A DNA stretch of 63,282 bases from Caballeronia mineralivorans PML1(12) (GTDB lineage Bacteria > Pseudomonadota > Gammaproteobacteria > Burkholderiales > Burkholderiaceae): contig NZ_AEJF01000063.1 in assembly GCF_001028175.1 (NCBI RefSeq), positions 1 through 63,282 of the forward strand, read 5' to 3'. The notes beneath the pieces are model-generated. The model saw only the letters and a program-made list of their open reading frames with translations, made no database searches and was not told the origin of the DNA. Positions 9,318-18,851 of this stretch are shown in pieces; positions within the stretch are counted from its first letter, which is position 1; each line of letters starts with the position of its first letter. The translations under genes and the position numbers were made by a program.

Positions 9318-10251
9318 TATTCCACTGGGACGCCCAGTGGTGCTTATTGTCGATGACACGCCGGACAACCTCGCAATGCTCTCGAGCGCGCTAGTAACCG
9401 CGGGTTACGCGGTGCTGGTCGCGCTCGATGGCGCCTCGGCGCTCGAACGCATCGCGCGCCTCACGCCCGACGTCATCCTGCTCGATGCAATCATGCCGGG
9501 GATGGATGGATTCGAAACCTGCGAGCAGATCAAGAATAACGATCTCTACAAGCACATTCCGGTGATCTTCATGACCGCGCTGGCCGACACGCAGCATGTG
9601 GTGCAGGGCTTCAGGGTTGGCGGCATCGATTATGTGACCAAGCCGATTCGCCCCGATGAAGTCGTCGCACGGATCGCCGCGCACGTGCGCCGGGCGGCGA
9701 GTCAACGTCACGCGGACATCGTGCTCGAACTGAATTCGCGCGCGGCGGTGATTGCGACGGCTCAGGGCGAGGTCCACTGGCATAGCGCGCTGGCGCCGTC
9801 ACGGCTCGCGCATTTCTATGGCAGCGACAGCAACACGGCGATGGCGGCAACGAGCCCGCTGACGCGCTTGCCCGGACCGTTGACGAACTGGCTGCTGGAT
9901 TATTCCGCCGCTCCGGACGAGGACCGGGCACAGACCGTCGAGATTCTCCCGGGCGGCGAGCGGTTGGTCGCGCGCGTCGCGGGCGCGGCGAATCGCGAGA
10001 CGTGGATCGTGGTTTTCGAGGAGCACGCCGACGGCCGAGACACAGTAGACCTGGCGATGCGTTTCGGGCTGACGCAGCGCGAGGCGGAGGTGTTGTTGTG
10101 GTTGTCGCGAGGCAAGACGAATCGGGATATCGGCGAAATTCTGGGGATGAAACCCCGGACAGTGAACAAGCATCTTGAGCACATTTTCGAGAAGCTGGGT
10201 GTGGAAACACGTACCGCGGCAGCGGCTACGGCGCTGAGTGGAGGGCGGTAA
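9307..10251 (+). CDS. LuxR-family response regulator
   Basis: Cytoplasmic DNA-binding response regulator (314 aa). The receiver domain has LIVDDTPDNL at the start, phospho-acceptor Asp60 in ILLDAIMPGMDG and the conserved Lys in DYVTKPIRPDEV. A middle linker (about 140-240) matches no domain I recognise. The C-terminal LuxR/GerE helix-turn-helix reads LTQREAEVLLWLSRGKTNRD followed by TVNKHLEHIFEKLGVETR. The ATG at 9307 has GGAG 8 bases upstream and overlaps the kinase stop by 11 bp, so the two are translated together and are a cognate pair. The likely targets are its own locus and the divergent urt-fmd operon. Confidence 0.88.
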   Translation: MQPDIPLGRPVVLIVDDTPDNLAMLSSALVTAGYAVLVALDGASALERIARLTPDVILLDAIMPGMDGFETCEQIKNNDLYKHIPVIFMTALADTQHVVQGFRVGGIDYVTKPIRPDEVVARIAAHVRRAASQRHADIVLELNSRAAVIATAQGEVHWHSALAPSRLAHFYGSDSNTAMAATSPLTRLPGPLTNWLLDYSAAPDEDRAQTVEILPGGERLVARVAGAANRETWIVVFEEHADGRDTVDLAMRFGLTQREAEVLLWLSRGKTNRDIGEILGMKPRTVNKHLEHIFEKLGVETRTAAAATALSGGR

Positions 10252-10318
10252 GTGGATGAGGCAGTATAGACAGGGGTGGATTGTGGTTTCGGGTTCTCAT
10301 CGGGATACTGACAAACCA

Positions 10319-10328
10319 GGGTTAACCC
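10319..10328. repeat. Short palindrome GGGTTAACCC
   Basis: A perfect 10-base palindrome in the 272 bp region between the response regulator gene and hutH. It could be a regulator site or chance; no function is assigned. Confidence 0.25.
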
Positions 10329-10438
10329 AAATATAACTCGCCTATAAGCTTGATTGTCTCAAAGGAGCCTGTGTTCATCGGGTAAGATCATGCCAAACCC
10401 GTTTCCAGCCCCTTCCTTCGTCCACACCAAAAAAACTC

Positions 10439-10450
10439 TTGTATATACCG
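10439..10450 (+). promoter_or_regulatory. HutC-type operator upstream of hutH (distal)
   Basis: TTGTATATACCG, 74 bases before the hutH start. It shares the TGTATATACCG core with two sites between the substrate-binding protein gene and the oxygenase gene (16088-16100 and 16195-16210), and resembles known hut operators of GntR/HutC repressors (CTTGTATATACA-like). The repressor gene lies directly after hutH. A weaker look-alike, CAGTATAGACAG, occurs at 10262-10273. Confidence 0.6.
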
Positions 10451-10480
10451 ATTTTGTTGTCCTAGACTCGAGGCTATTCT

Positions 10481-10494
10481 CTTGTATAGACAAG
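10481..10494. promoter_or_regulatory. HutC-type operator upstream of hutH (proximal)
   Basis: CTTGTATAGACAAG: five-base perfect arms CTTGT/ACAAG around ATAG, 29 bases before the hutH start codon, where a bound repressor would block the promoter. It resembles the distal site at 10439. Confidence 0.6.
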
Positions 10495-10523
10495 ATGCAG
10501 CCGAAGCCCAAAAAGGACGACCG

Positions 10524-12053
10524 ATGATCAAGCTCACCCCCGGCAAACTGACGCTGCCCCAACTGCGCCGTATAGCGCGGGAACGCGTCCAACTGGAACT
10601 GGACCCGACGAGTCACGCCGCCATCGATTCCTGCGCGAAAGCGGTGGAAGACATCGCTGCGAAGGGGCTGCCGGCCTACGGCATCAACACGGGTTTCGGG
10701 CGGCTGGCGAACACGCACATCCCCGCCGATCAGCTTGAACTCCTGCAACGCAATCTGGTGCTGTCTCATGCGGTGGGAGTGGGTGAGCCTATGGTGCCGC
10801 CGGTGGTGCGGTTACTGCTGGCGCTGAAACTGTCGAGCCTCGGGCGCGGCCACTCGGGCATCCGGCGCGTTGTGATGGACGCGATGATCACGCTGTTCAA
10901 CGCGAATATCCTGCCGGTAATTCCGGTGAAAGGCTCAGTCGGCGCATCGGGTGATCTCGCACCGCTCGCGCATATGTCGGGCGTGTTGCTGGGCATCGGC
11001 GAAGTGTTTATCGAAGGCAAGCAAGCCCCGGCACTCGATGGCCTGAAGGCGGCCGGTCTCGAACCGCTCACGTTGCAGGCCAAGGAAGGGCTCGCGCTGC
11101 TCAACGGCACGCAGGCTTCCGCCGCGCTGGCGCTGTACAACATGTTCGCTATCGAAGACCTGTACCGTACAGGGTTGGTATCGGGCGCACTGTCGGTCGA
11201 TGCGGCTGAAGGTTCGGTGAAACCCTTCGATGCCCGCATCCACGCGCTGCGCGGCCACGCCGGACAGATCGATGCCGCCGCTGCGTATCGCACCTTGCTG
11301 GAAGGCTCTGGCATTAACATCTCGCATGCTGGTTGCGACAAAGTGCAGGACCCGTACAGCCTGCGATGCCAGCCGCAAGTGATGGGCGCGTGCCTCGACC
11401 AGATGCGTCATGCGGCTGATGTCTTGCTGATCGAAGCGAACGCCGTATCGGATAACCCGCTGATCTTCCCGGACACCGGCGAAGTGCTTTCGGGCGGCAA
11501 CTTCCACGCGGAACCCGTTGCGTTCGCCGCCGATAACCTCGCCATCGCCGCTGCGGAAATTGGTGCGCTGGCGGAGCGTCGGATTGCGTTGCTGATCGAC
11601 GCGACACTCTCCGGTTTGCCGCCGTTTCTCGTCCGCGATGGCGGCGTGAACTCGGGCTTCATGATTGCTCACGTGACGGCTGCGGCGCTTGCTTCAGAGA
11701 ACAAGACCTACGCGCATCCGGCGTCGGTCGACTCATTGCCTACGTCGGCGAATCAGGAAGATCACGTTTCCATGGCAACGTTCGCGGCCCGCAAGCTGGG
11801 TTATATCGCGGAGAACGTGGCGCATATTCTCGCGATCGAGTTGCTCGCTGCCGCTCAAGGTGTAGACCTGCGCGCACCGCATCAGACGAGTCCGCGTCTG
11901 CAGCCGGTCATGCAATCGATTCGCGCGGACGTCGAACATTACGCGCTCGATCATTACTTTGCACCGGATATCGTGGCGATTGCGAAGCAGGTAACGAACG
12001 GGACGATCGCGGGCTTCTGCCCACTGCACTTCGAATCTGAAGGAGCGGTTTAA
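10524..12053 (+). CDS. hutH: Histidine ammonia-lyase
   Basis: Converts L-histidine to urocanate and ammonia in the cytoplasm, the first step of histidine breakdown. The 509 aa length is normal. The Ala-Ser-Gly triad that forms the MIO cofactor is at residues 141-143 ([15 protein letters not shown]). Other active-site residues known from Pseudomonas HutH are present: Tyr52 in AYGINTGFG, His82 in LSHAVG, Asn in LLNGTQ, Gln/Tyr/Arg in [11 protein letters not shown], Phe in GNFHAEP and Glu in [10 protein letters not shown] chose ATG 10524 (AAGGA 6 bases upstream). Other hut genes (hutU, hutI, hutG) are not nearby. Two HutC-like operators precede it, and the convergent repressor gene ends 19 bp after its stop. 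Confidence 0.92.
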   Translation: MIKLTPGKLTLPQLRRIARERVQLELDPTSHAAIDSCAKAVEDIAAKGLPAYGINTGFGRLANTHIPADQLELLQRNLVLSHAVGVGEPMVPPVVRLLLALKLSSLGRGHSGIRRVVMDAMITLFNANILPVIPVKGSVGASGDLAPLAHMSGVLLGIGEVFIEGKQAPALDGLKAAGLEPLTLQAKEGLALLNGTQASAALALYNMFAIEDLYRTGLVSGALSVDAAEGSVKPFDARIHALRGHAGQIDAAAAYRTLLEGSGINISHAGCDKVQDPYSLRCQPQVMGACLDQMRHAADVLLIEANAVSDNPLIFPDTGEVLSGGNFHAEPVAFAADNLAIAAAEIGALAERRIALLIDATLSGLPPFLVRDGGVNSGFMIAHVTAAALASENKTYAHPASVDSLPTSANQEDHVSMATFAARKLGYIAENVAHILAIELLAAAQGVDLRAPHQTSPRLQPVMQSIRADVEHYALDHYFAPDIVAIAKQVTNGTIAGFCPLHFESEGAV

Positions 12054-12072
12054 ACGCGCTTTGCAGCGGTGG

Positions 12073-12834
12073 TCAACTCTGCCGCTGCATGCTGTCGCCG
12101 CCGAACCGGCATCCCAGCCGATACCGCGTCCCCGGATGCACGAAGCGCGCGAACGTCACCGCGACATGGTTCGCCCAGGTTCGTCGCACGAGCGTCAGGC
12201 AAGGCTGGTCCGGACCGATCTCAAGCAGTCGCGCATCCGCACGCGAGGGCAGCACCGCGTCCACCACGTGCTCGACCTCGTGCGCCGGCACGGTGTTGAA
12301 CAGATACTCCGAGGGTCGCACCGTCGCGAAATCCTGCTCGAGAAAATGCGGCGCGACTTCGGGATTCACGTAGCGGTCTTCAAGCTGCACCGGCACGCCA
12401 TTCTCGCGATGCACGCACACCACATGGAACACCGATGCTCCCGGTGCGAGGCCGAGTGCGGCGGAGACATCGCTGGCTGCTGCCTCGCGCGCGGCCAGCA
12501 CGATCGCATAACTATACTCGTGTCCGCGAGCGCGAATTTCGTCGCCTATATGCGCGATCATCAGCAGCGTGGACTGCGGTTTTTCTTCCGCGATAAACGT
12601 TCCCACGCCTGAAAAACGCGTCAATACGCCTTGCTCGGTGAGTTCACGCAACGCGCGGTTGATCGTCATGCGCGACACGCCGAGTTCGCCGACCAGCGTC
12701 ATCTCAGATGGAATCCGGTCGCCGGGCCGCCATTCGCCAGAGAGAATGCGCGTGCGGATATGTTCCTTCACGCGCTCGTAGCGCGCGAGCGGCGCGGCTG
12801 AAGATGCTGGGTTCGAAAGACCGGTTGTATTCAT
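12073..12834 (-). CDS. hutC: GntR/HutC-family repressor with UTRA domain
   Basis: Transcriptional repressor (253 aa). The N-terminal winged helix reads YERVKEHIRTRILSGEWRPG followed by GVSRMTINRALRELTEQGVL. A UTRA ligand-binding domain follows (about 95-245), with QLEDRYVNPEVAP and EYLFNTVPAHEVEHVV, typical of HutC, which usually binds urocanate or imidazole compounds. The ATG at 12834 lies 7 bp after the ABC ATPase gene, so repressor and importer form one transcript. The palindromic TGTATATACC-like boxes before hutH and in the 16007-16450 divergent region are its likely targets. Ligand identity is inferred from family and context. Confidence 0.85.
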   Translation of the reverse strand: MNTTGLSNPASSAAPLARYERVKEHIRTRILSGEWRPGDRIPSEMTLVGELGVSRMTINRALRELTEQGVLTRFSGVGTFIAEEKPQSTLLMIAHIGDEIRARGHEYSYAIVLAAREAAASDVSAALGLAPGASVFHVVCVHRENGVPVQLEDRYVNPEVAPHFLEQDFATVRPSEYLFNTVPAHEVEHVVDAVLPSRADARLLEIGPDQPCLTLVRRTWANHVAVTFARFVHPGTRYRLGCRFGGDSMQRQS

Positions 12835-12841
12835 GTCTCGC

Positions 12842-13729
12842 TCAGGTTTCGTTAAGTCGCGCAGGTTCGGTGGCCGCCGGAACCGTGCTCGCCGGCGGTT
12901 CCTCACGACGCGCCCAGAACGCGTTCCGGTCGAGATAATTCTGCAGGAACTGTCGAAGCCTCGGTTGCTGCGCGTTATGAAACACGTCCTCGGGCGATCC
13001 TTGCGCGGCGATCTTGCCATGGTCGATGAACACGACTGTATCGGCGACTTGCGCGGCGAACCCCATTTCATGCGTGACGATGACCATCGTCATGCCGTCG
13101 TTCGCGAGGTTCTTCATCACCTGCAGCACTTCGCCGACCAGCTCTGGATCGAGCGCGGAGGTGGGTTCGTCGAAGAGCATGATGTGCGGTTCCATCGCCA
13201 GCGCGCGGGCGATCGCCACACGTTGCTGCTGGCCGCCGGAAAGCCGCGCCGGATGATTGTCCGCACGGTCGGCGAGGCCGACCTTGTCGAGCATGGCGAG
13301 CGCCCGCTTGCGGGCTTCGGCCTTGGGCAGCTTGCGCACGCACACCAGCGCCTCGGCCACGTTTTCAACGGCCGTCATGTGCGGCCACAGATTGAACTGC
13401 TGGAACACCATGCCCACGTTACGCCGAACGCGGTTGATCTCGGCTTGCGGCGCACGCATGCGCTGGCCGTTGCGGTCGGTGACATAACCGATCAATTCGC
13501 CTTCAATATAGATCTCGCCTTCGCTGTATTCCTCGAGGAACGCGAGCGAGCGCAGCAAGGTGCTTTTCCCCGATCCCGACGGTCCGATGATGCAGGTCAC
13601 CTCCGACTTGCGCACGGCGAGCGAGACGTCGTCGAGGACTTTTAGCGCACCGAAATGCTTGCCGACATGCCGGGCATCGACAAGATATTCAGCCGGCGAA
13701 GGCGTGTTGCCAGAATTCGGTTTCTTCAT
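12842..13729 (-). CDS. Polar amino acid ABC transporter ATPase
   Basis: ATPase of a PAAT-family importer (HisP/GlnQ type), 295 aa. It shows Walker [11 protein letters not shown]-loop [13 protein letters not shown], signature LSGGQQQR, Walker [15 protein letters not shown] and the switch histidine in [10 protein letters not shown]-terminal tail of about 30 residues rich in Pro and Ala extends beyond the family norm. It is followed by the hutC-like gene and preceded by two permease genes and a binding protein gene on the same strand. Context suggests L-histidine or a related imidazole compound as substrate. Confidence 0.9.
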   Translation of the reverse strand: MKKPNSGNTPSPAEYLVDARHVGKHFGALKVLDDVSLAVRKSEVTCIIGPSGSGKSTLLRSLAFLEEYSEGEIYIEGELIGYVTDRNGQRMRAPQAEINRVRRNVGMVFQQFNLWPHMTAVENVAEALVCVRKLPKAEARKRALAMLDKVGLADRADNHPARLSGGQQQRVAIARALAMEPHIMLFDEPTSALDPELVGEVLQVMKNLANDGMTMVIVTHEMGFAAQVADTVVFIDHGKIAAQGSPEDVFHNAQQPRLRQFLQNYLDRNAFWARREEPPASTVPAATEPARLNET

Positions 13730-13765
13730 GATTCCACGCTCAGGTTGATTGGGACCAAGGCACGT

Positions 13766-14434
13766 TCACCGCGTGAGAAAGCGGCCTACGCGGACCTCGA
13801 CCCACTGTCCGGCTCGCGACGCCAGTTCCACGAGCACGAGATAACACACGCACAGCGCGAGCAGGGTTTCGACGAACGCAAAACGCTCCGAGCCGATACC
13901 GGTCAGCACAAACGTCAGTTCCGGCACGGTGACGACCGACAGCACCGCGGTTTCCTTGCTCAGCACAATAATCAGGTTCGTCAGCGCCGGCACGATAATC
14001 ACCAGCATCTGCGGCAACTGTACGCGCATGATGACTTGCAGCCGCGTGAAGCCGAGGCACTCGGCGGCTTCTATGTGACCGCGCGGCACCGACGTAAAGC
14101 CGGAGCGGAACGCTTCAGCAAAATAAGCGCTGCCATAAAGCCCCAGGCCGACGATGCCGGCCGTCAGCGGCTCAAGCGAAAGCCCAAGCGACGGGCCGCC
14201 GTAATACAGCACGAAAAGCTGCACGAGAAACGGCGTCCCGCGGAAGATCTCGATGTACGCGCGCAAGAACCGGCGCACCCATGTGCCGCAGAATATCTGC
14301 AGTAACGCGATGGCGAAACCGATCACCATGCCGATCATCACACCGCCGATCCATACGGCGATGGTCGTCGCAAAACCTTCGGCGAGCGCGGGGAGCGAGT
14401 CGGTAAGAACAGTGGGGTCGAATTGAATGGCCAT
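13766..14434 (-). CDS. Polar amino acid ABC transporter permease
   Basis: Inner-membrane permease (222 aa) of the HisMQ/GlnP family with about five hydrophobic segments. Family features are EIFRGTPFLVQLFVLYYGGP, GSAYFAEAFRSGFTSVPRGH and the ATPase-docking EAAECLGF loop. It forms a heteromeric channel with the permease encoded at 14457-15107 and lies 36 bp before the ATPase gene. Confidence 0.9.
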   Translation of the reverse strand: MAIQFDPTVLTDSLPALAEGFATTIAVWIGGVMIGMVIGFAIALLQIFCGTWVRRFLRAYIEIFRGTPFLVQLFVLYYGGPSLGLSLEPLTAGIVGLGLYGSAYFAEAFRSGFTSVPRGHIEAAECLGFTRLQVIMRVQLPQMLVIIVPALTNLIIVLSKETAVLSVVTVPELTFVLTGIGSERFAFVETLLALCVCYLVLVELASRAGQWVEVRVGRFLTR

Positions 14435-14456
14435 GCTTATGTCTGCCTATGCCTGC

Positions 14457-15107
14457 TTATGCCCGTGCCATGCGGCGTTCGGCGCGATGACCGGCCAGCG
14501 ACAACGCACCGTTGATGACCAGGTACACCAGCCCCGCGGCAACATATGCCTCCAGCGGCCGATACGTACTGGCCGCAATATTCTGCGCGGTGCGCGTGAT
14601 GTCGGCGACACCGACCACCGAGATCAGCGACGACGCTTTCACCAGCATCACCATCTCATTGACGAGCGACGGTGTTGTCATGCGCAACGCCTGAGGCACT
14701 TGAATACGCAGCACGGCGTGCAGGCGCGACAAACCGAGCAATTGCGCTGCTTCGAGTTGCCCATGCGGAATGCCGATAAATCCGCCGCGCAGGATTTCGG
14801 CGAGATAAGCGGCTTCGCATAGCGATACAGCGGCCGCAGCAGCCACGAGTGGCGGCACGTTGATGCCGATGAACGGCAGGAAATAGTAGGTAAGCAGAAG
14901 CTGCACGAGCAGCGGCACGCCGCGAAAGAAGCCGACATACGCGCCCCCCAGCTTCGAGGCGAAGGAGTTCTTCGAGAGCCGCGCGCTGCATACCGCGATC
15001 GCGACGATAAAACCGACCACCAGCCCGACGAGCGAAATCAGGACCGTGGCTTGCGCGGCCTTGATCAGGTAGGGAAGAGCATCCAGCAAGGCATGAAGGC
15101 TGAACAT
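14457..15107 (-). CDS. Polar amino acid ABC transporter permease
   Basis: Second HisMQ/GlnP-family permease (216 aa from ATG 15107; an in-frame TTG at 15128 would add seven residues). Features are GFFRGVPLLVQLLLTYYFLP, AAYLAEILRGGFIGIPHGQ and the EAAQLLGLS docking loop. It is encoded directly upstream of the partner permease (22 bp gap). Confidence 0.89.
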   Translation of the reverse strand: MFSLHALLDALPYLIKAAQATVLISLVGLVVGFIVAIAVCSARLSKNSFASKLGGAYVGFFRGVPLLVQLLLTYYFLPFIGINVPPLVAAAAAVSLCEAAYLAEILRGGFIGIPHGQLEAAQLLGLSRLHAVLRIQVPQALRMTTPSLVNEMVMLVKASSLISVVGVADITRTAQNIAASTYRPLEAYVAAGLVYLVINGALSLAGHRAERRMARA

Positions 15108-15178
15108 GGGCTGTCCGGCAAAGTGCAAGGCGCCGGAGCGCCTTGCGGGGCATCAATGGTTCAACGGTCAATAGACGG

Positions 15179-16006
15179 TTAATAGTTGGGCGTCGGCATG
15201 GTGGTGGGTGTGTCCATCGTCACGCCGAACCACTTCTTCTGCAACGCGGCGAGACGCCCATCGCCATGCATCTTGACGATTGCCTGATCGATAGCGTCGA
15301 TAAGCGGCTTGCTGTCCGCGTCCTTGCGGCCGAGGTAACCGAAGTACACCTTGGTGCCGAACGGCGGCTGCACGACAGCAAACGTGTCGGGACGCTGACG
15401 CGCCACATACGCAATGTTCGGCAGCGAATTGCCCACAGCGACAATCCGCCCGGCAGCGAGGTCCGCATAGGCCTGGTTGTTGTCGATGTACTCACGCACG
15501 CTCGTCTTGCCCGGCAGCGTGGCAACGTACTGCTTCAACTGGTCGAGCTGCGCGGAACCCTTGCCGCCGCCGACTGCCTTGCCGGCGACGTCGGCGTTGG
15601 TCTTGATGCTCGTGTCGTTGGCGCGCTTAAGCAGCGCAACGGTGCCATCTGCAATAGGCAGCGTGAAGTCATAACGCTCCATGCGTGCTTTGGTGATTGT
15701 GACCGGGCCGCTGACAATGTCGAACTTGCCGGCTTCGAGTCCGGGCAGCACGCTCGGCCACGGCAAGTCGATGGAGCGCACCTTGACGCCCAGGTCCTTC
15801 GAGAGCTCGGCGAAGAAGTCCTTGTTGAAACCTTGTTGCTGGCCGTTTTCCAGGAAGTCGAACGGTGCGAACTGCATCTCGGTTCCGACTACCAGTTCAC
15901 CAGCCTTCTTGACCTTCGCCAGCTGGTCCTCCGCGTGAGCTGAAACCGCTGTCGCGACCAGCGCGGCCACGAGCAGACGACCCTTCCACTTCGAGAACAA
16001 ATTCAT
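15179..16006 (-). CDS. Polar amino acid ABC transporter substrate-binding protein
   Basis: Periplasmic SBP family 3 protein (275 aa). It has a signal peptide (MNLFSKWKGRLLVAALVATA, cleavage near SAHA-ED) and the family runs ELVVGTEMQFAPFDF, LPWPSVLPGLEAGKFDIVSG and ERYDFTLPI. The ATG at 16006 has a strong AGGGGAG site. It is the first gene of the minus-strand operon SBP-permease-permease-ATPase-hutC. The ligand is not readable from sequence; the HutC regulator and neighbouring histidine enzymes suggest an imidazole amino or hydroxy acid. Confidence 0.88.
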   Translation of the reverse strand: MNLFSKWKGRLLVAALVATAVSAHAEDQLAKVKKAGELVVGTEMQFAPFDFLENGQQQGFNKDFFAELSKDLGVKVRSIDLPWPSVLPGLEAGKFDIVSGPVTITKARMERYDFTLPIADGTVALLKRANDTSIKTNADVAGKAVGGGKGSAQLDQLKQYVATLPGKTSVREYIDNNQAYADLAAGRIVAVGNSLPNIAYVARQRPDTFAVVQPPFGTKVYFGYLGRKDADSKPLIDAIDQAIVKMHGDGRLAALQKKWFGVTMDTPTTMPTPNY

Positions 16007-16087
16007 TGTTGGACTCCCCTGGTTAAAAGTGCACCCGGCTTGGGCAAAGGTGCGAACCGGTGCGCCGACCTGCATGTGGTGCGCTTC

Positions 16088-16100
16088 AGTATATACCGTC
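16088..16100 (+). promoter_or_regulatory. HutC-type operator before the binding protein gene
   Basis: AGTATATACCGTC, about 80 bases upstream of the binding protein start (minus strand). It shares the GTATATACCG core with the hutH distal site. Confidence 0.55.
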
Positions 16101-16194
16101 AATTCGCGTTGCCAAGCGTGTCAAAAATACTTCGCGCCGCTAATTTTCAAGGCCAATGAAGTTCGCGAAAACGCCGGGTTGCATTCGTCTAATT

Positions 16195-16210
16195 GGCGGT
16201 ATATACAGAC
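16195..16210 (-). promoter_or_regulatory. HutC-type operator in divergent region
   Basis: GGCGGTATATACAGAC; read on the minus strand it is GTCTGTATATACCGCC, the same core as the sites at 10439 and 16088. It lies in the middle of the divergent region, so it could act on both transcripts. Confidence 0.55.
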
Positions 16211-16450
16211 ACTGGATCTGGATTTCAGCAGGCGTTCATGGCTTGTCCGCAGACGATTGCGGCTGAGTCGAGACGCTGGATTTCCGGTCGTGGCGGGTCC
16301 CGTGTATGTACAGCATGGCGGCGCGCAGTGAAACCATTTTGATTGTCGGCCGCACGTCTTGCACCGGTCCGGCATGGTGCCCGTCGAATCACGCAGAGGC
16401 TCGTCCGGACCTCGCGGTATAGACGGTTATGGAACTTCGGAGCAACCTGG

Positions 16451-17422
16451 ATGACCTCGACTTCTCACATCCCCGTCGTCGACCTGGCGGCCGTTCGTGC
16501 GTTGGATCCCGTGGGGCTACGCGAAGCCGCGGCCGCGATCCGCGACGCCTGCACGAGCATCGGATTCTTCTATGTCAGCCATCACGGCGTGCCGACCGAT
16601 GTGCTTGAAGGCGCGGTGAAAGCCGCGCGTGAATTCTTTGCCTATCCGCCGGAGGTGAAGCGGCGTGTCGCGGTGAATCATCGGCATCGCGGTTTTAATG
16701 CGCTTGGCGACGCCGTCATGTATCAGGCCACCAAGCCCGATTACAAGGAATTTTTCAGCATCGGACTGGAACTGCCGGAAGACGATCCCAGCGTGCTCGC
16801 GGGCGAGGCGTTGCGCGGTCCGAACAATTGGCCTGACTTCATGCCGTCGCTGCAACCGGCGCTGTATAGCTACTACGAAGCGATCGGCGCGTGCGGTGCG
16901 GACTTGTTGCGTGCGGTAGCGGTGAGCCTGGATATCGATGAAGCGTTCTTTGTAAGCAAATACACGAAACGCATGCAGCGCACGCAGATGGTCTATTACC
17001 CGCCGCAAGCGCCCAAGTCGGATGCCGACCAGTTCGGCGTTGCACCGCATACGGACTACGGGTGCATCACGCTGCTGTGGCAGGACAACGTGGGCGGTTT
17101 GCAGGTGAAGGAGCTTACGACCGATAGCTGGATCGACGCGCCGCCTATTCCGGGAACGTTGGTCGTGAACGTCGGCGACCTGCTTGCCCGCTGGTCGAAC
17201 GACCGTTTCCGCTCGACGCTGCATCGCGTGATCAATCGCTCCGGGCAGGAACGTTATTCGATAGCGACCTTCTACGATCCGACCTACGGCGCAAGCGTGG
17301 ACCCGCGCGATCTCGGTCTTGGCGGTGCGCAGCCGCTATATGAACCGGTGGCAGCGGGTGACTACATCCTCGGGCGGATCAACGACTCGATGGGTTACAG
17401 AAAGAAGCGCGCGAATGGCTGA
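16451..17422 (+). CDS. 2-oxoglutarate/Fe(II)-dependent oxygenase, IPNS-like family
   Basis: Non-haem iron oxygenase (323 aa) of the isopenicillin N synthase-like group. The N-terminal DIOX_N region reads HIPVVDLAAVRA with GFFYVSHHGVP. The double-stranded helix carries the iron ligands His200 and Asp202 (APHTDYGCITLL) and His258 (STLHRV), and the RYSIATF run has Arg268 and Ser270 for 2-oxoglutarate. The substrate is unknown. The gene shares a HutC-controlled divergent region with a polar amino acid importer and is translationally coupled (8 bp overlap) to an FAD dehydrogenase gene. Hydroxylation or N-demethylation of an imidazole compound is a guess from context. Confidence 0.85.
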   Translation: MTSTSHIPVVDLAAVRALDPVGLREAAAAIRDACTSIGFFYVSHHGVPTDVLEGAVKAAREFFAYPPEVKRRVAVNHRHRGFNALGDAVMYQATKPDYKEFFSIGLELPEDDPSVLAGEALRGPNNWPDFMPSLQPALYSYYEAIGACGADLLRAVAVSLDIDEAFFVSKYTKRMQRTQMVYYPPQAPKSDADQFGVAPHTDYGCITLLWQDNVGGLQVKELTTDSWIDAPPIPGTLVVNVGDLLARWSNDRFRSTLHRVINRSGQERYSIATFYDPTYGASVDPRDLGLGGAQPLYEPVAAGDYILGRINDSMGYRKKRANG

Positions 17423-18851
17423 GCACACCATGAAAGCGATTGTGCAAATGCTTATCGATGCGCTCGGCGCCGAGTCCGTGCGTTGCGGCGATGCCATCGA
17501 ACCACGTTATCTCGGTGACTGGAGCGGTCGCTCGACGGTGGCGCCCTTAGCGGTTGTATTGCCGCGTTCGACCGGCGAAGTCGCCACCGTGTTGCGCCTG
17601 TGCAATGGAGCGCGTCAGAGCGTCGTCCCGCAGGGCGGCATGACCGGGCTGGCGGGCGGTGCGATTCCTTCCGGCGCCGATATCTGCTTGTCGCTTGAGC
17701 GGCTTGTCGGTATCGAAGAAATCGATCGTGCGGCGGCGACCATGACGGTGCTCGCCGGCACGACATTGCAGACCGTGCAGGAAGCCGCGCAGGAAGCGGG
17801 CTTCGAATTCGCACTCGATCTCGGCGCGCGCGGCTCGTGCCAGATCGGCGGCAACCTCGCCACGAACGCCGGCGGCGTTCGCGTGCTGCAGTCCGGCACG
17901 GCCCGCGATCAGGTGCTTGGGCTCGAAGCCGTGCTCGCCGACGGCAGCGTGCTGAGCTCGATGAACAAGATGGTGAAGAACAACACGGGTTACGACTTGC
18001 GCAACCTGTTCATCGGTTCGGAGGGAACGCTTGGGGTCATCACGCGTGCGGTATTACGGTTGAAACCACGCCGTGCTGCGCGCAATACCGCGCTGTGCGC
18101 GCTGAAGGATTACGACGGCGCGGTCGCGTTGCTGCGCTCGCTGCAATCCACTTTCGGCGATGAAATCGGCGCGTTCGAAATCATGTGGCCGGAGTTCTAC
18201 GACTTCGGTGTTTCGCTGACACGCTTGCGGCAATCGCCGCTCGGTCAGGCCTATCCGCTCTATGCGCTGATCGAACAGGCCGGTTTCTCCGACGATCACG
18301 GCGAGCGTTTCGCCGCGGCACTCAATGCACAGCTTGAAGCGGGCGTGGTGCTGGATGCGGTTGTTGCACAGTCGCAAGCGGAGACCCAGGCGCTGTGGGC
18401 GATCCGCGAGGCGACGGCCGAGTTGCCGGTCAAGCTCGAGCCGATCAATTTCGATGTGAGCTTGCCGATAGGCGAGATCGGCCATTTCGTCCATGCCTGC
18501 CGCAAGGCCTTCGCTGCACGCTGGCCGACGCATTACGGTTTGTATTTTGGGCATATCGGTGACTCGAATCTGCATGTCACGCTCGATGCACGTTCGATTC
18601 CCGGCGTGACGGTGGAAGAGGTCGACCTCGCGCTGTACGGCATGGTTCGCGACTACAGCGGATCGATATCGGCGGAACACGGCATTGGCGTGCTTAAACG
18701 GCCGTTCCTCGGCTACTCGCGTAGCCCCGCCGAACTCGCCTGCATGCAGGCGATTAAACATGCTCTCGATCCGCACGGCATTCTCAACCCCGGCAAGGTG
18801 CTGCCTGCTGCGGGTGATCGAAACGCTCGCAGCGAACAAGGAACTCAATGA
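17415..18851 (+). CDS. FAD-binding 2-hydroxy acid dehydrogenase (GlcD/D-lactate dehydrogenase family)
   Basis: Flavoprotein (478 aa) of the FAD_binding_4 plus FAD-oxidase_C architecture. The FAD-binding part has VPQGGMTGLAGGAIPSG and DLGARGSCQIGGNLATNAGG. The C-terminal domain has YFGHIGDSNLHV and EHGIGVLKRPFL, then DPHGILNPGKVLP. The family oxidises D-2-hydroxy acids (lactate, glycolate, 2-hydroxyglutarate) to 2-keto acids and passes electrons to quinone or an electron carrier. The ATG at 17415 overlaps the oxygenase gene by 8 bp. The following aminotransferase gene overlaps by 4 bp, which suggests the keto acid product is transaminated. An imidazole-lactate substrate is hypothesised from the surrounding genes. 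Confidence 0.87.
   Translation: MAEHTMKAIVQMLIDALGAESVRCGDAIEPRYLGDWSGRSTVAPLAVVLPRSTGEVATVLRLCNGARQSVVPQGGMTGLAGGAIPSGADICLSLERLVGIEEIDRAAATMTVLAGTTLQTVQEAAQEAGFEFALDLGARGSCQIGGNLATNAGGVRVLQSGTARDQVLGLEAVLADGSVLSSMNKMVKNNTGYDLRNLFIGSEGTLGVITRAVLRLKPRRAARNTALCALKDYDGAVALLRSLQSTFGDEIGAFEIMWPEFYDFGVSLTRLRQSPLGQAYPLYALIEQAGFSDDHGERFAAALNAQLEAGVVLDAVVAQSQAETQALWAIREATAELPVKLEPINFDVSLPIGEIGHFVHACRKAFAARWPTHYGLYFGHIGDSNLHVTLDARSIPGVTVEEVDLALYGMVRDYSGSISAEHGIGVLKRPFLGYSRSPAELACMQAIKHALDPHGILNPGKVLPAAGDRNARSEQGTQ

Larger units (their letters stand above)
16007..16450. promoter_or_regulatory. Divergent control region between transporter and oxygenase genes
   Basis: 444 bp without a gene, between the binding protein gene (minus) and the oxygenase gene (plus). 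It carries two good HutC-type boxes (16088-16100 and 16195-16210) and two weaker look-alikes: TGTATGTACA at 16303-16312 and GCGGTATAGACGGT at 16414-16427. No coding potential was recognised. Confidence 0.6.
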
